Counted from the first letter of the stretch, positions 25,390-37,700 are shown. The stretch is DNA of 64,000 nucleotides from Paraspadella gotoi (GCA_051294375.1 CM119264.1:18045729-18109728), one strand, 5' to 3'. Numbers and translations: made by a program. The notes: a model not told the origin generated them from the sequence alone.

Positions 25390-26320
25390 AAAAAAAAAGG
25401 GGGGGGGGACGAAACGGGCCGTGAAAAAGAATTGCGAGTGAGGAGTTCCCCGCGGCCCGAAGTCTGGGCCGACTCTATACTCGGATGCGGGGGGAGGCGA
25501 GGCGAGGCGGGGCGGGGGGGGGGGGAGGAAAGGGATGTGGAGGTAGGAGACCCATCGGTGGAGGCGCGCACCTGCGCAAAGACCGCGGAGATGGAATGGG
25601 GAAGTGGAGGGCGGGGGGTTCGGTTTGGATTTGGTGATTGGGTTTCGATCGGAAAATGGAAGAGAACGAGCGGTCGTTGGGTGGGAAGCCGCGTGGGACG
25701 GCGGAACAATCGTTCGGTGAGTTTGGTAAGGCCGTGTTCGTGAAGGGGGCGGGGGCTGTGGCGGCGGGCCAGTTCGGGAGGTGGAACCGGCAGCTTGGGC
25801 CGTCTCCAAGGAGAGAGGGTTGAGTGGAAGGTTTACGGCCGCGGGGAAAATGGTTAGGGAAGGCGGGTTGGCCAACTTTCGCGAAATTGTTTGAATCGGT
25901 GGGGAACAAAAATCGGGCAAAAGAAGGAATCGCCGAGGGAATCTGAAGGGAAAAAAGGAGGAAAGGGGAAAGGAAAAAAAAAAAAAGGAAAAGGAGAAAA
26001 AATAAAGGAAGTCGAGGTCGATTTCGATCAGCGCAAAGTCGTTTGGCCGCCGCAATGACGTTGGATCGGGGGAGGATGACGGAATCTCGTGGGTTTGTTG
26101 GTGGCACAATGGCACCGTGGCACCGTGGCATCAAGACGGAAATGAGGATTTGTTTCGAAGGTGGGTTTAAGGGTCGGAGCTTTATTGCGGCGGGGTGAGG
26201 TCTTGGTGAGCGGGGGGCGGGGCGGGGGGTGGGGGAGCGGGTCGAATAGATTTGGATTAAGAGACTTGGGGCGAATGGTTGCAGACTTTGGGCGGAAGCG
26301 TGGGGATTGGAGAATGGAGG
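25390..26320. other. G-rich, CpG-rich block
   Basis: The plus strand carries many G runs, including a run of ten near 25,400, a long GGCGAGGCGGGGCGGGGG stretch near 25,495-25,525 and GGGGCGGGGCGGGGGG near 26,212-26,228. These fit G-quadruplex consensus patterns. An NRF-1-like CACCTGCGCAA lies near 25,570. The long minus-strand frames across it (up to 357 residues) are Pro/Ser-rich translations of the same composition and have no domain. Confidence 0.6.
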
Positions 26321-26998
26321 GAAAGAGAGGAGGAAAAATCGCGTTAATGGCAAAGGCGACGAGAGGAAAGTCCCAGTTGGGGAATTTAAGGAAGAAGAAA
26401 ATTGGGAGGAAAAGGATAAAAAAAAAGGAAAGGAGAGGAAAGGAAAGGAAGGGAATGGAGGAAAGAAGACTGAGAAAAAAAGGAGTAGGATTTTATAAGG
26501 AGAGACAAGACAAAAGAAGAATTTAAAAGGGCAGGAAAGAGGAAGCAAAAGAAATAGAAAAGGGAAGAATTCACCTAAAAAAAAATAAGAAAAATGAAAA
26601 TCTAAACGTCAGATTCGATAATAAACTTCCTTCTTAAAGTGGATTTTTTAATCTTAAAATTTTAAATATAGAGAAATCAATTTATAAAAAAAAAAAAAAA
26701 AAAAAATTGCAAGACGAGAAGAAGGAAAGGCGGATTGAAAGAAAGAGAAAAAGCGAGAGATTCTGGCCTAAAGAGAAGTCATCACGCGGCCAAAACCCGA
26801 ATCGCGAGGGAAAAAGGCATTTGGAATCCTTTCAAACACGTAGCACGTCGTCGAATCACCACCGTTCACGATACACCGCGCCGTGGACCGCAACGCCGAC
26901 GCCGTCGCCCACGACGTTACGGATTCGACGAAAAATCGGGGCCCATTCTTGAATTCGATTCCGAGCTCGTCTTCTGTTTTTCTTTTTTTCCCTCGAGG
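26321..26998. other. Intergenic, purine-rich then poly(A)-like
   Basis: A/G-rich plus strand at 26,300-26,570, then a run of more than 15 A near 26,690-26,706. No recognisable gene. Confidence 0.6.
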
Positions 26999-27119
26999 AA
27001 TCGTCGTCGTTGTCGTCGTCGTTGTCGTCGTCTCTCTCCTCGCCGTCTTCCACTTCGTCGTCGTCGTTCTCGTCGTCGTTCTCGTCGTCGTCGTTCTCGT
27101 CGTCTCCTCCGTCGTCGTC
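26999..27119. repeat. Interrupted (CGT)n array
   Basis: CGT/GTC units mixed with GTCGTTCTCGTCG. It produces false Val-, Ser-, Arg- or Asp-rich frames in several registers. Confidence 0.9.
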
Positions 27120-27431
27120 TCCTGTGCCCATGTGGCGAAATCTTGGAGGGGGGAGATAGAGAGAAGGAAAAGGAATCGGAAAAGGAATGAAAACGAAAGT
27201 GAAACAAAAGGTTTTAAAAAGTATAATAATATATTAATGTAAAGGTACATGGATAAGAAGAAACGATGGATTACTCTACATTTTTAGTTTTGTTAAAAAT
27301 TAGATTCTTAAATCAAAAGTCTCAGAAAAAGGTTCGAGGTCATCAAATGAATTTTAAAAGAATGAAAAAATTTCAACGGCATCCGAGTGCAGTGTCGCGA
27401 TTTCTTCTCTTTTTTAAATAAAATCGTCTAG

Positions 27432-27662
27432 CCTCGCGTAGCCGCCCCGGCGCTAAGTACTGATTATGTAATTTTAAAATTTACAATCGTGCTCAGTCAA
27501 GCTAATATTTTGGTTTTTATTATTTTCTACGATTGCAACCTAGTGATTTGTTGTACATAAGTCGTAAAGTCAACGACCTTTTCTCTTTTATGCTGTTTTG
27601 TTGTTTTTCTTCCTGAAATTGTTTAATAAACGTTATTGCATTTCATACACGAATTTAAAGGT
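27432..27662 (+). other. Possible last exon and 3' UTR (weak)
   Basis: A TTCTTCTCTTTTTT pyrimidine tract and TCTAG end at 27,431, a plausible splice acceptor. The following 29 bases read as nine codons (peptide SRSRPGAKY) and then TGA at 27,461-27,463. About 160 bp later AATAAA occurs at 27,625-27,630, a canonical poly(A) signal. The block has non-repetitive composition unlike its surroundings, and it ends at a 10-N gap. I do not recognise the peptide, and nine residues cannot prove coding. Confidence 0.22.
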
Positions 27663-27672
27663 NNNNNNNNNN
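27663..27672. other. Assembly gap (10 N)
   Basis: Ten N, a fixed small filler, directly after the possible 3' UTR. Confidence 0.99.
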
Positions 27673-27863
27673 TGATTCTTGCAATCACAAAGGGCGAGCG
27701 TCTATCGCTTTTTCACAAAACGTCCGCTTGAGTCTCACTTGTGACTCGATGGAAACTTAACGCGGAAAAAACCAGTGACTCCGACGCTTTGGGATTCTGT
27801 GTCACATTTGTGTCAATGTCTCGTCAAAAAACTGCAGAGGAGGCAACCAGCTGGCTTTGGCGC

Positions 27864-27906
27864 ACTCTCTCTCTCTCTCTCTCTCTCTCGCTTTCTCTCT
27901 CTCTCA

Positions 27907-27938
<32 letters not shown>

Positions 27939-27940
27939 AC
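27864..27940. repeat. (CT)n array with CGCT/CACT/TTCT interruptions
   Basis: About 75 bp of interrupted CT dinucleotides. Confidence 0.95.
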
Positions 27941-28642
27941 AACCCACCATCGCCCTTTCCCTGACTCTCCATTCTATCAATAGTAAAAACACGCCAAATC
28001 CGCAATCTCTCTCAGGGTCCGAATCATCCAGTCTTAATGCTCGCCTTGGAATTCGTTCCCGATTGGCTATCTTCCCATTTTTTTTCTCTGATCGACTTCT
28101 GTCATTTTCTCCTTCCCCAATCTTTGAAGCCAATTTGGAAAAAGATTCGTTTTGTTCAAATTTAAAAGCTTTTTATTTTTTTTTAAATAAAAAAATATGT
28201 ATTAATGTATTTTTAAATTAACTAATTCATTAATATATTTATAATGCAATAACGCTAGTATTGATATTTGCCTTTAAATGCGACATTCCTCTCGCTCATT
28301 CAGTTTCATCCTTTTCGATTTTCCATATAATTTTTACATATTTTTCGGCCTCTTTCCATTTCCTCTCCCATTTTTTTCGACTTTGAACTCATGTTTTTCC
28401 ATTTCCAGTTTTCTCGTCAGCCGGGGATCGGGGATCGGGGATCGGGGAGCGACAAGAATCTTTTTCTTTCACTTTAGAGTCTTTCCCAACATAGCACCCT
28501 TTTCTAAATTCTCTCTAGTCTTATTTTCTGCATCTGATTTAAATGTGTTTAATCATTTCTGCAATTAATTCTGAGTAGATTCATTTAATATTTGAGAAAA
28601 AGATGAGAAACAGTCAATTCCTTGTTATGAATTTTTCATATT
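27941..28642. other. Intergenic, no gene seen
   Basis: Pyrimidine-rich and then AT-rich DNA. A short tandem of GGGGATC (about four units) lies near 28,424-28,448. Confidence 0.6.
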
Positions 28643-28644
28643 TT

Positions 28645-28743
<99 letters not shown>

Positions 28744-28762
28744 CTCTTTCCTTCTTTCTTTC
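28643..28762. repeat. (TTTC)n tetranucleotide array
   Basis: About 100 bp of uninterrupted TTTC units, then CTCTCTTTCCTTC. Confidence 0.97.
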
Positions 28763-28795
28763 AAATCCTAAGTATTTTCAGGGACAGGTTAAATT

Positions 28796-28805
28796 TCTCG
28801 CGAGA
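28796..28805. promoter_or_regulatory. TCTCGCGAGA palindrome
   Basis: A perfect match to the palindromic core promoter element TCTCGCGAGA, known from CpG-type promoters. It stands alone in AT-rich DNA, so function is doubtful. Confidence 0.2.
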
Positions 28806-29853
28806 GTCCAAATTTATTTTTTTCCCTTTTCAGTCAAAATATTCGTTCGCTAGATGTACAATTTTTTTTCTCAATTTTTTACGAAACAAACTCGATGCTT
28901 TCTTGTTCCATTAAAACTTTCTATTTACATAAATATCTCGTTAAAACAGACTGTAGTTGGAAGGAAAGAGAAAAAAACGTTTTAGAAAAAAAAAAAGATG
29001 GTTTGAAAGAGGAGACAATGGTTTATAGCAGCTAAAAAGCGATAGGCAAAGGAGGCACCATCCTCAGGGTTGATCCATTAAACTTGGCGAAGTCTCACCG
29101 AATAAAATCGAAAATTGCAACACGAATAAAATGAGAAAAGCTCCTAATGTTTATTAAGCTACGCTATTTGTATTTTTACTATTTTATTTTTTCAAAAGTT
29201 TGTCAGCTCGAGTTTTCGAAAATCATGGATTTAAAAATGTGGCGTGGAAACAAAATGGTTTTAATTTCTAAGTTTTGTACTTCTCGCGCATTGCTGAAAA
29301 TTTCTATAGACTGGCTTTATCTATTTCATAGATATATTTTTCAATAGCTTGGCGTCGATGTGCTTTTCTTCTGCTGGCCACATTTGATTATCAGTAAGCA
29401 CTGCTTACTAAGCAGCCGCGAGAATCGGTTTCTGACGAAGAATCTTCGAAGGTTAAAGCAGAAAAGGAATTGAATTGAGTTGGCTCGATATGGTAACCAA
29501 GCGAATCTAATCGCGCGGTGCCCGGATATGATTAAGCTTCAGAAAAAAAAAAGAATTAATCAAAAACTTGGTCAGATGTTGTGCCTCGAATCCTGGGATA
29601 AAAAACTGCGTCGCGGACCAACGAATAACCAGCATATTCGCTTACTAAGCTCTCTCTCTCTCTCTTCTTTCTCTTTCAATCTCTCTCTATCCTGAATAGG
29701 ACTTTCATCCCCTCGTTTTTTCTCTTATTTTCGCCTTGTCAGCCAGTCATAAGTTTTAATCACAATTAACTGTGTCGGCCATACATCGTTGAACCATATG
29801 ACTATGATCAAAGCAATGTGTCTTCAGAACAAAAAAGTATGTTGGCGAGTTTC
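28806..29853. other. Intergenic, no gene seen
   Basis: Mostly AT-rich. A 17-base near-perfect palindrome AGTAAGCACTGCTTACT lies at about 29,392-29,408. A short (CT)n is at 29,648-29,666. Confidence 0.6.
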
Positions 29854-29893
29854 CTCTCTCTTTCTATCTTTCTCTCTTCTTCTCTCTCTCTCT

Positions 29894-29992
<99 letters not shown>

Positions 29993-30002
29993 TCTCTCTC
30001 CT
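29854..30002. repeat. (CT)n array
   Basis: About 150 bp of CT dinucleotides with TTCT interruptions. Confidence 0.95.
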
Positions 30003-30064
30003 TCCTCATCGGGCGGAAACTGCTCTATTTTGCAATTCAACATCTTGCCACCACTATTACTGGC

Positions 30065-30175
30065 GTTATTGCGCCGGGGGGCTCCTCTGGGCGGGACCAG
30101 GAGGAGGCGGGGTCCTGGTTTGGGTGGGATGGGTGCCTCGGTGGGGGGGCTGGGAGGGGGAGGGGCGGAGCGGCA
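30065..30175. other. G-run block with quadruplex potential
   Basis: At least eight runs of three or more G on the plus strand within 110 bp, including GGGGGGCT, GGGTGGGATGGG and GGGAGGGGGAGGGGCGGAGC, the last also containing a GC-box. The short frames here are Gly/Trp-rich and not gene-like. Confidence 0.5.
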
Positions 30176-31612
30176 AAACAATGGCACCAAACAAACGCAT
30201 TTCTGGGATCCGGTCTCGCTTCTCGGTTCTCGGCACGAAAGGGTTTAGTCGAATTCGTCTTTTCTGCCGCATAAAAATAAAACTACTTAATTCGTTTTTA
30301 TAGATAAAACTCGGGGAAGGAGATGTATTATTCAAGTGGTTTTACCGCTCGTGTGGGAAATAGCGATGTACTTTAGTTCCTACGTTTTGAGCGTTATAGC
30401 TTGAGCTAATTCCGTTAAAAAAAAAGTACAACTACACTTCGAAATGTTGTACATGAGTGATGTTTTAAAAGCTTTTTAAACTATATCGAAAAATATTCTG
30501 GCAAAAAACTTTGTATGTGTAATTTATTTAAATTAATATTTAATTTATTTATTATTATTTATTTATTACTGTTTAATTTTAAATTTTATTTTAATTTGTA
30601 CGGATTTCTAGAGGTTTTTTCACGACTTTCAAAGACTATTATGATTTTGTTTTCCTTCGGTGATTTTGCGAGTGAATTAAGTCCCAACTGTCCCCATAAC
30701 GACGGGTTTAAACTTGGACAACTTTTATCACCAAACCCCCTTTTCCAAGAAACAGAATCGAAAAACTAATAATTCCATCGGTGAGCGCCATTTTGTTTCT
30801 CTCCTTCTCCGTCGTTTCCTTTTTAAACGAGCGGAAAAAAACAAGGTGAGGTGACGCTACTAGTTTCTCTCGGTGGAATAAATATAAAAAAAGGGGCGAA
30901 AAAAGGAAAACATTAAGAGCAACAAACACAACAATAGCGACAACTTTGTGGAACATAAGTACCGAATGGGGGGAAGTTTATCTGGACTCGGAAATGCGAT
31001 GATCGAAACGGGAATGTTGGTTGAAAAAAAATAGGGAGAACGAAACTGACATGACACCGGTGAAACCCGTTTGTATGTGTTTACTATTAATCTTATGTGA
31101 TGTATGAAGTAACGAACGTTCCCTCAGTTTCGAATCGTAAAAATCCGATTCGAAATATCGACCTTTGCGTTGTGCCTCCGGGCATTTGATCAAGTCAGAG
31201 AAACTTTGAGGAAGTTAGATATTTTCTGACGTAGATATATCGACGTTTATATATTTAAAGGAAAAGATTTGGCCCTGATACATAGGATATCACAATAGAA
31301 AATACAAATACAATGATTAACTTTAAAATAATCTAAAAAACGTGTTGAGATTAAAAACGACGAGACCCGGATGTGATTGTGATGGTCGGGGTGTGAAAAC
31401 AACCGAGCCGCAGATATAAAAGTGAAGGAAAGAAAGGTTTTTTTTTCGGATGATTTAAAGTGAATTCGAAGTAATAAAAAGTTCGTGAACAAAAAAAATA
31501 AAAAGAACTATTAAAAAAAGAAGAAGAAAAAAAAAATAACGCATTGTGCGTTCCGACGTAAAATGTCTTTTGTCGGTTTTCCATTCCAAGTAAACGAGAA
31601 AAAGAAAGCGGA
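30176..31612. other. Intergenic, no gene seen
   Basis: AT-rich at 30,300-30,620. GCGCCATTTTG near 30,786 is a YY1-like string. No recognisable coding sequence. Confidence 0.55.
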
Positions 31613-31613
31613 A

Positions 31614-31682
<69 letters not shown>

Positions 31683-31692
31683 GAGAAGAGAG

Positions 31693-31754
<62 letters not shown>

Positions 31755-31757
31755 AGG
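31613..31757. repeat. (GA)n array
   Basis: About 145 bp of GA dinucleotides with GG and AAG interruptions. Confidence 0.95.
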
Positions 31758-34129
31758 AGAAGACATAGGAAGGTAGGTCGAAGGTTTGAGAGGAATGAAC
31801 GGGGAGAGATATCAAGAGAGAAACAGAAAGAGAAAAAAATTTAGTACGAGTTTAAGATGGAAGCAAATTTCGCTTTATTTCGTTTGACAACGTCGAACGT
31901 TAAGCCCGCCTTCGCCATAGAAAATAAAGAGGGACCGGGGGAAGGAGAGAAGTCGGCCTCGTCGATGGGCGTTGCCCTTGTTAACGGCGTCATTCATCGT
32001 CATCAACGAAAAAACCGGAAACGACGCCGATTCTTAGAGACGTTGGCGGTGAAACACATGTTACGAGGGTCATGACAAAAGAGCAACTCAACCAACGAGT
32101 CCGCGCGTGATAAGTCTCAACGACAAGAAACTGACTTTTTCTTTTGCTTCTATCCTTTCCCCCTTTTATTTCTTTTACCTCTCTACTCTTTTCTCATTGT
32201 TCCTCTCTTTTCTTTCTATTCTCTCGTTTCTTTCTCCGCCATTATTTTCCCTCTTTTACTAAATTTTTTTTCATTTTATCGTTTTACCTATTTTCATGGT
32301 TCTTATTCATTCTTTATCATTTTCTTTCCTACTTCCTTTCTTTTTTTAGTGAAGGAAATAACATTGAAACGTTTCTTCTTTATTTCAATTCTTTTTTTAA
32401 TTCTTTGTTTCTCTTTTCACTACTTCAGTTCTTGTACTTTCTTCTTTCCGTTTTTCTCTTTATTTTTCCTTCTCCTTACACGCCATCTTATTTTTTTCTG
32501 ACAAAAAAAAAAAAATTAGAAAAAAATTCTTGGGGCTTTTCTTTCCCAAGGGTCAGGCGTGGAATGGGAGCGGCGCTTCGCGGCGGAAGGGGAACAAAAA
32601 AAAATTGATAGAATCGCGCGACTCTGAATTCCCGGCGCCGACCTCAGTTTTTGCTGGGCGGCAACGGCAGCGGCAGCGGCAGCGGCGGAACCTTTCGCCG
32701 CAGCGCCGACTGCGCCAGCCAAAGCCGAAAGGTTTTGTTGGAGAATAATCATTTTTAATTTTTCTGTTAAAACTTGAAGATTATATTTAAACTATGTAGA
32801 TCGTCAAAAAATTTCAGGCTAAATATTTTTTAATTTTCAAACAAAAAACGGGGCCGCAAAAAAGACCGCTTATGAAAAAAAAATTGGGGAAAGAAAACCC
32901 CCCTTTCAAAAAAAGGGGGAAAAAAGAAGAGGACGTCGAAATGACGGACGACGTGAAAGTCGTAAATTTCGGTTTAACGACGACGTAAAACGCGAAAAAG
33001 AAGATGGCGACATCATAGATCACGTGACGCCGTGGATCTCTCGCGACACCATAGACCGACGTAGCTTCGATCGTTTATCATAGATAGTGCAACACTATAC
33101 ACCATACACCATACACCATACATCGTGTATAACCCTTGAACCAAAGTGAACAGTTGGCGACAGTTGTATAAATAGTGAATAAAATTAGTCGACGTTTCGT
33201 CGTTTCTTTTCTTAGTTTTTTGGTTCATTTTCGAAATAGAAGCGAAAAAAAAAATCGGGGGAAAAAAGAAGGAATTGGAGGCTGAGAAAAAAGGTTTATG
33301 GGAGGAGGAAGCCATTTTCAAAGTCGAAGTCTTCCCGCGTAATTTTCTCAAATTTCCGGTAGATTGATTACGACGACGACAACTACAACGACGACGACGA
33401 CGACGACAACGACGTCGACGACGAAAACGATGATGTAGTGGAAGAAGAGGAAGAATAAAAGAATAATAAAGGAGCGAAAATGAAGAGAATATTTTAGAGA
33501 CAAAACCATGATTTGGATGCATTGAGTCTCAATTTGAGACCTGGAGTTTTGAATGGGCCTGTGTCGGGCTTAATTATCTTAGTGTTGGTGACATGACTGA
33601 TTTAGATGGGCAGCGGGGATTTCGAGGCCTGGCCAGCTTGGGTCCTATTTAGGTCGAAATTAAAAAAAAAAATAAATAAAGGAGGACAGAAAGAAATGAT
33701 CACGGAAGAATTGAAAAAAGTAACGCAAAAAATAGGGGAAAGTTTTGATGAATGAAAATTTTTGAATACAACGAAATTTATGCCAAAACTGTCTCATTTA
33801 GAGTAAAAGAAATAAACAAGTTTGAGCAAATAATGCCGGATCTCCTCACTATTTTTAGCGGTAATTAATTAATTAATTAAAACAATATTTATTTAATTAC
33901 ACATTAATCTGCTGATAAGCAGATCCAACTAAAAATAAAAGCAAAAATCAAAATTCTCCCAATGTTTTATTGTAAACTTGCGACTAATTTTAAAGAAAGT
34001 TTGTACAAAATTTTATATTTACTAAAAGCAAGCTGACAAATAAATGAGAAAAAAACGGTCTCTCTTTCCATGGTGTCCATTTTGGTTCGCTTAACCCAAA
34101 ATTTAATTTTAACCTTACTATTTAATCAA
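31758..34129. other. Intergenic between (GA)n and the ABC gene flank
   Basis: No gene seen. Pyrimidine-rich plus strand at 32,140-32,500. A GGCAGC tandem lies near 32,660-32,684, an ACACCAT tandem (about four units) at 33,092-33,120, and a GAC-rich stretch at 33,370-33,430. AT-rich from 33,660 on. TTTATT at 33,966-33,971 is the nearest canonical AATAAA on the minus strand downstream of the ABC gene, though about 820 bp beyond its stop. Confidence 0.55.
33001..33028. promoter_or_regulatory. Promoter-like YY1 and E-box pair
   Basis: AAGATGGCGAC (33,001-33,011) is a close YY1-type site, followed by CACGTGAC (33,021-33,028). A TATAAATAG lies at about 33,166-33,174. No gene can be joined to it. 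Confidence 0.3.
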
Positions 34130-34690
34130 ATATAATTTTAAACTTAAAAACCTTAATCCCTAACCCCTAACCCTAACTTAATTTCGAACCCTTACCCCAA
34201 ACAACCCAACAACTAACCCTATCCTTAAACCTTAAACGCTCGGCTCTAACCCTCTAACCCTCTAACCCTCTAATTCCTAACCTTAATCATTAATCTAATC
34301 CTTAATCCTAAACCCTAACCTTTAATGTAATCTTTATATAAATAAAAATTTACATAATTTACAAATTTAAAATTAAATGGGGCATTCTGAGAAAAAAAAA
34401 AGCCAAAAAGAAAAGAAAAAACCCAAAAAGTTTGCCATTTTTTTCAGAATGCTTAAAATAATAAATAATCTAAAATTTATAATTAACTTAATTTTTTTAC
34501 TTAAAGATTAGGTTACAAGTTAGAGTTAGGAATTAGGTTAGGGATAAGGTTAGTGGTTAAGGTTAGAGACTTGGTTTTTGATTAAGGTTAGGGTTATGGT
34601 TAGGGACTAGCATTTAGCGTTTAGGGTTAAGGTTCAGGATTAGGTTAGAGTTAACGATTAGTGTTAGGGATTGGTTTATAAGTTAAAAAA
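34130..34690. mobile_element. Fold-back element with degenerate telomere-like arms
   Basis: The left arm (about 34,135-34,325) is made of degenerate CCCTAA-type units such as CCCTAACCCCTAACCCTAAC. The right arm (about 34,500-34,680) is made of TTAGGG-type units such as GGTTAGGGTTATGGTTAGGG. Between them, GCATTCTGAGAAAAA (34,383-34,397) is complementary to TTTTTTCAGAATGC (34,439-34,452), so the whole can fold back with a short centre. This looks like a non-autonomous palindromic repeat with telomere-like sequence, not a true telomere. It lies about 100 bp past the stop codon of the ABC gene. Confidence 0.6.
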
Positions 34691-34791
34691 CATGTTTACG
34701 TTAAATATTAAAGTTAAAATTCATAATTCTGGTAAAATCGGGCAGAAATTTGACACACTGGGAAAAGAAAAAAAATTTACATGTTCAAATG

Positions 34792-37700
34792 TTAACCTTC
34801 GGCGTCTTTAACCAATCCGTGAAAAGCGGAGGAAGTATCCCGAGCTAATTTCATTGGTTCGTCAAATTCTATAACTTTTCCTCCCTCAAGCACTATAACC
34901 GCATCGTAGTCCATGATCGTTTTAATCCGATGAGCGATGGTAATGATCGTGCATCCCACGAACTCTTCCTTGATCGTCTTCTGAATGAGTTCGTCCGTCT
35001 TCTCGTCCACGGCCGCCGTCGATTCGTCCATCAGGAGGATCTTGGAGTCCCGCAACATCGCGCGAGCCAAGCAAATGAGTTGTCGTTGACCGTGGGATAA
35101 GTTTTCTCCAGATTCCAGACAAGTCATGTCGAGACCTTTGGGAGACGCGGCCACGAAATCTTTTAGCTGGACAGACTTCAAGACCTTATTTTCGTTGAAG
35201 GGGAAGTGAAAATTTTGAAAAAAATTAATAGACCAGTATATTCACATCGCCTCAACAGAATAATTTTACCAGTGGATCAAGAACCTGTCCTAAAGATGTA
35301 AATATTTTTATATTTAATATTATTTTTTTTTCAAATTGGCATATATTTAATATAATGTTTAATTAAAACTTACATTATAAAATGAATAAATTTTGAACTG
35401 ATTTTTCTGATATTTTTAAAGGAAGATTTAAATTTCTTGTAAATATGTGATGAAAAATATATATTCTTCTTTAACAAAATATTTTAATGACTAGGTCAAA
35501 CAACAAATTATTTAATTCAAATTTTAGCTCATTTAAATAACAAAATTTAAAAAGACTTCAACTTTTGGAGAAATTCATTTTAGCTGGCAAAAAATTAAGA
35601 CTGAGACAAAAAACAAAATTTAATAAGATTCAAATTTCAATACGCATCTCACGCTAAACCTTACCTTCCATATTCGTTCGTCTTCGTGCCGATCAAAAGG
35701 ATCGAGATTCCATCGAAGACTTCCCGAAAAAACGACGGGATCTTGTGGAATGATGGACAAGTTGGATCGAAGATTGTAGAGGTAAACGTCTTTTGTTTTT
35801 CGATCGTCGATCTCGATCCAACCCTCGTCTGCTTCTAAAATTCGAAAGAGCGCCAGAGTCAGACTGGATTTACCGGCGCCGGTTCTGCCAACGACGCCGA
35901 TTCTCATTCCTTCTTCGATGGAAACATTGATTCCCTTAAGAATCAAATTGAGATTCTCTCTGTATCTCGCGCTGTAGTTGATGAATTTGATTTTACCCCC
36001 TGAAAGCCAGTCCAATGTCGCATCTTGTTTCTTCTCACGCTTCCAGACGTCCTCTGTGATCAAGCCGCTGTATTCTTTTATTCTCTCAACAGCGACAAAC
36101 AAGTTTTTGAGGTGAGCAATTTCACGAAAGGAGTTTCCAAAGACGGAGGTGATTTGGATGGCTAAACTGATCATTAGCCCGGCCTCTCCACCGGATGTTG
36201 ATTCGTCCAAAATCGCGTAGAGGGAGCATGCTAAAAGCAAGAAGCAGCCAAGCATTTCCAAGTTAAAGGAGATCCAGCGATTTCCACCCCAAAGCGGAAA
36301 CGACGCTCGCATGTTCTCGTCGATTCTGGACACGCAGTCTCCTTCGAAGCGATCCTCCGCGCGAAAGGCACGAATCGTTTGCGTCCCTTCCAACGCCTCG
36401 TGAAAGACAGAGAATATGGGAGATCGGGTCATGGATTCGAGACGCTGGAGTTGACGGGTGCCTTCAATGTAGACATATTTAATGAGGTAACAGCCGATGA
36501 TGATGAGAGGAACGATGGACAAAAAGAAGGGCTTCACCCAAGCAATGAGAAGCAGAGCAAAAGCCGTGATCACGAGGGTTTCCACAACGAAGAACAGTTT
36601 TTCTGGCAGTTTTGAATCAATCACTTCGACATCGGACGAAAACCTATTCATGATTCGACCAAGGGGAACTGTGTCAAAAAAGGACAAGGGATAAGCGATG
36701 ACGCTGCGCAACAAATTGTCGTGAAGTCGTTGAGCGGCGTTAATTGTGCCAAGCGTGTGGAAGATGATTGCGATACTTAGACATACGGGCGACGCCAATC
36801 TTATGACACTGTAAACCATTAAATTATATTTCCTTCTTTCAAAGTTAGCAATATCTGCTGAAAGGCTTTTCTTACTAACGTTGGTTATATCATCAACCCA
36901 AGCAATGAGCTTTAAGCTGGAGAATGCTTCAAAGAATTGCATCGCGCTGAAGGCAAATACAAATCCTAAAGTGATAAAGCTGCCATAGTTCTTAAAGTAA
37001 GTCATAAAAACCTCTTTGGAAACGACGCCTTGCAATGTATCTTCTGAAACAATCAGCTTTGATTTTTGCAAAGAACAAGTGTCATCTTTCTTATTTAATA
37101 TTAAACTTGTGTTATCATTTGTTCTCTTTTCATTTGAATCATCGCAGAATTTGTTCGAAGCGGGGTTTCTGCTCATTAACTCTTTCACGTTTTCAAATTG
37201 AATTCCCTTACCGTGTTCCAAGTACAACAGACTGTCAATTGAAGACAAGTAAGACAGATTATTAATAACCACTACTCTGCTTTTTCTGCCCAACATTCCT
37301 TGAGACGATAGAGCCTTGACAAATATGTGATTTCCGACATTACCGTCTACTGAGCTGAGTGGGTCATCGAGAAGGTACAACTCAGCGTCTGCATAAATTG
37401 CGCGAGCCAAAGAGATTCTCATTTTTTGTCCGCCGGAAAGGTTTACGCCCCTGTCGCCGATTTCAGTTTCGTCTCCATTGGGAAAAACCTGGAGATCAGG
37501 TAGAAGTGCGCAGGCATCGATCGTTTGGTTGTATCTCTTTTGATTCATGGGTTTTCCAAACAGAATGTTCTCTCTGACGGTGCAGTTTTGAATCCATGGT
37601 CGCTGAGATACGTAGGCAATGTTTTTTGCTATCGTAAGCTTTCCTTCGCGTTTTTCAATTTCTCCAAGCAGAGCTTGTAACAGCATTGATTTCCCTGAAC

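Noticed and set aside
25475-26548. Minus-strand frame of 357 residues, the longest after the ABC gene
   Set aside because: Pro/Ser/Phe-rich product of a G-rich and then A/G-rich plus strand. No domain and no splice signals.
34130-34330. True interstitial telomere
   Set aside because: The units are too degenerate, and an opposite-sense arm follows with a fold-back centre.
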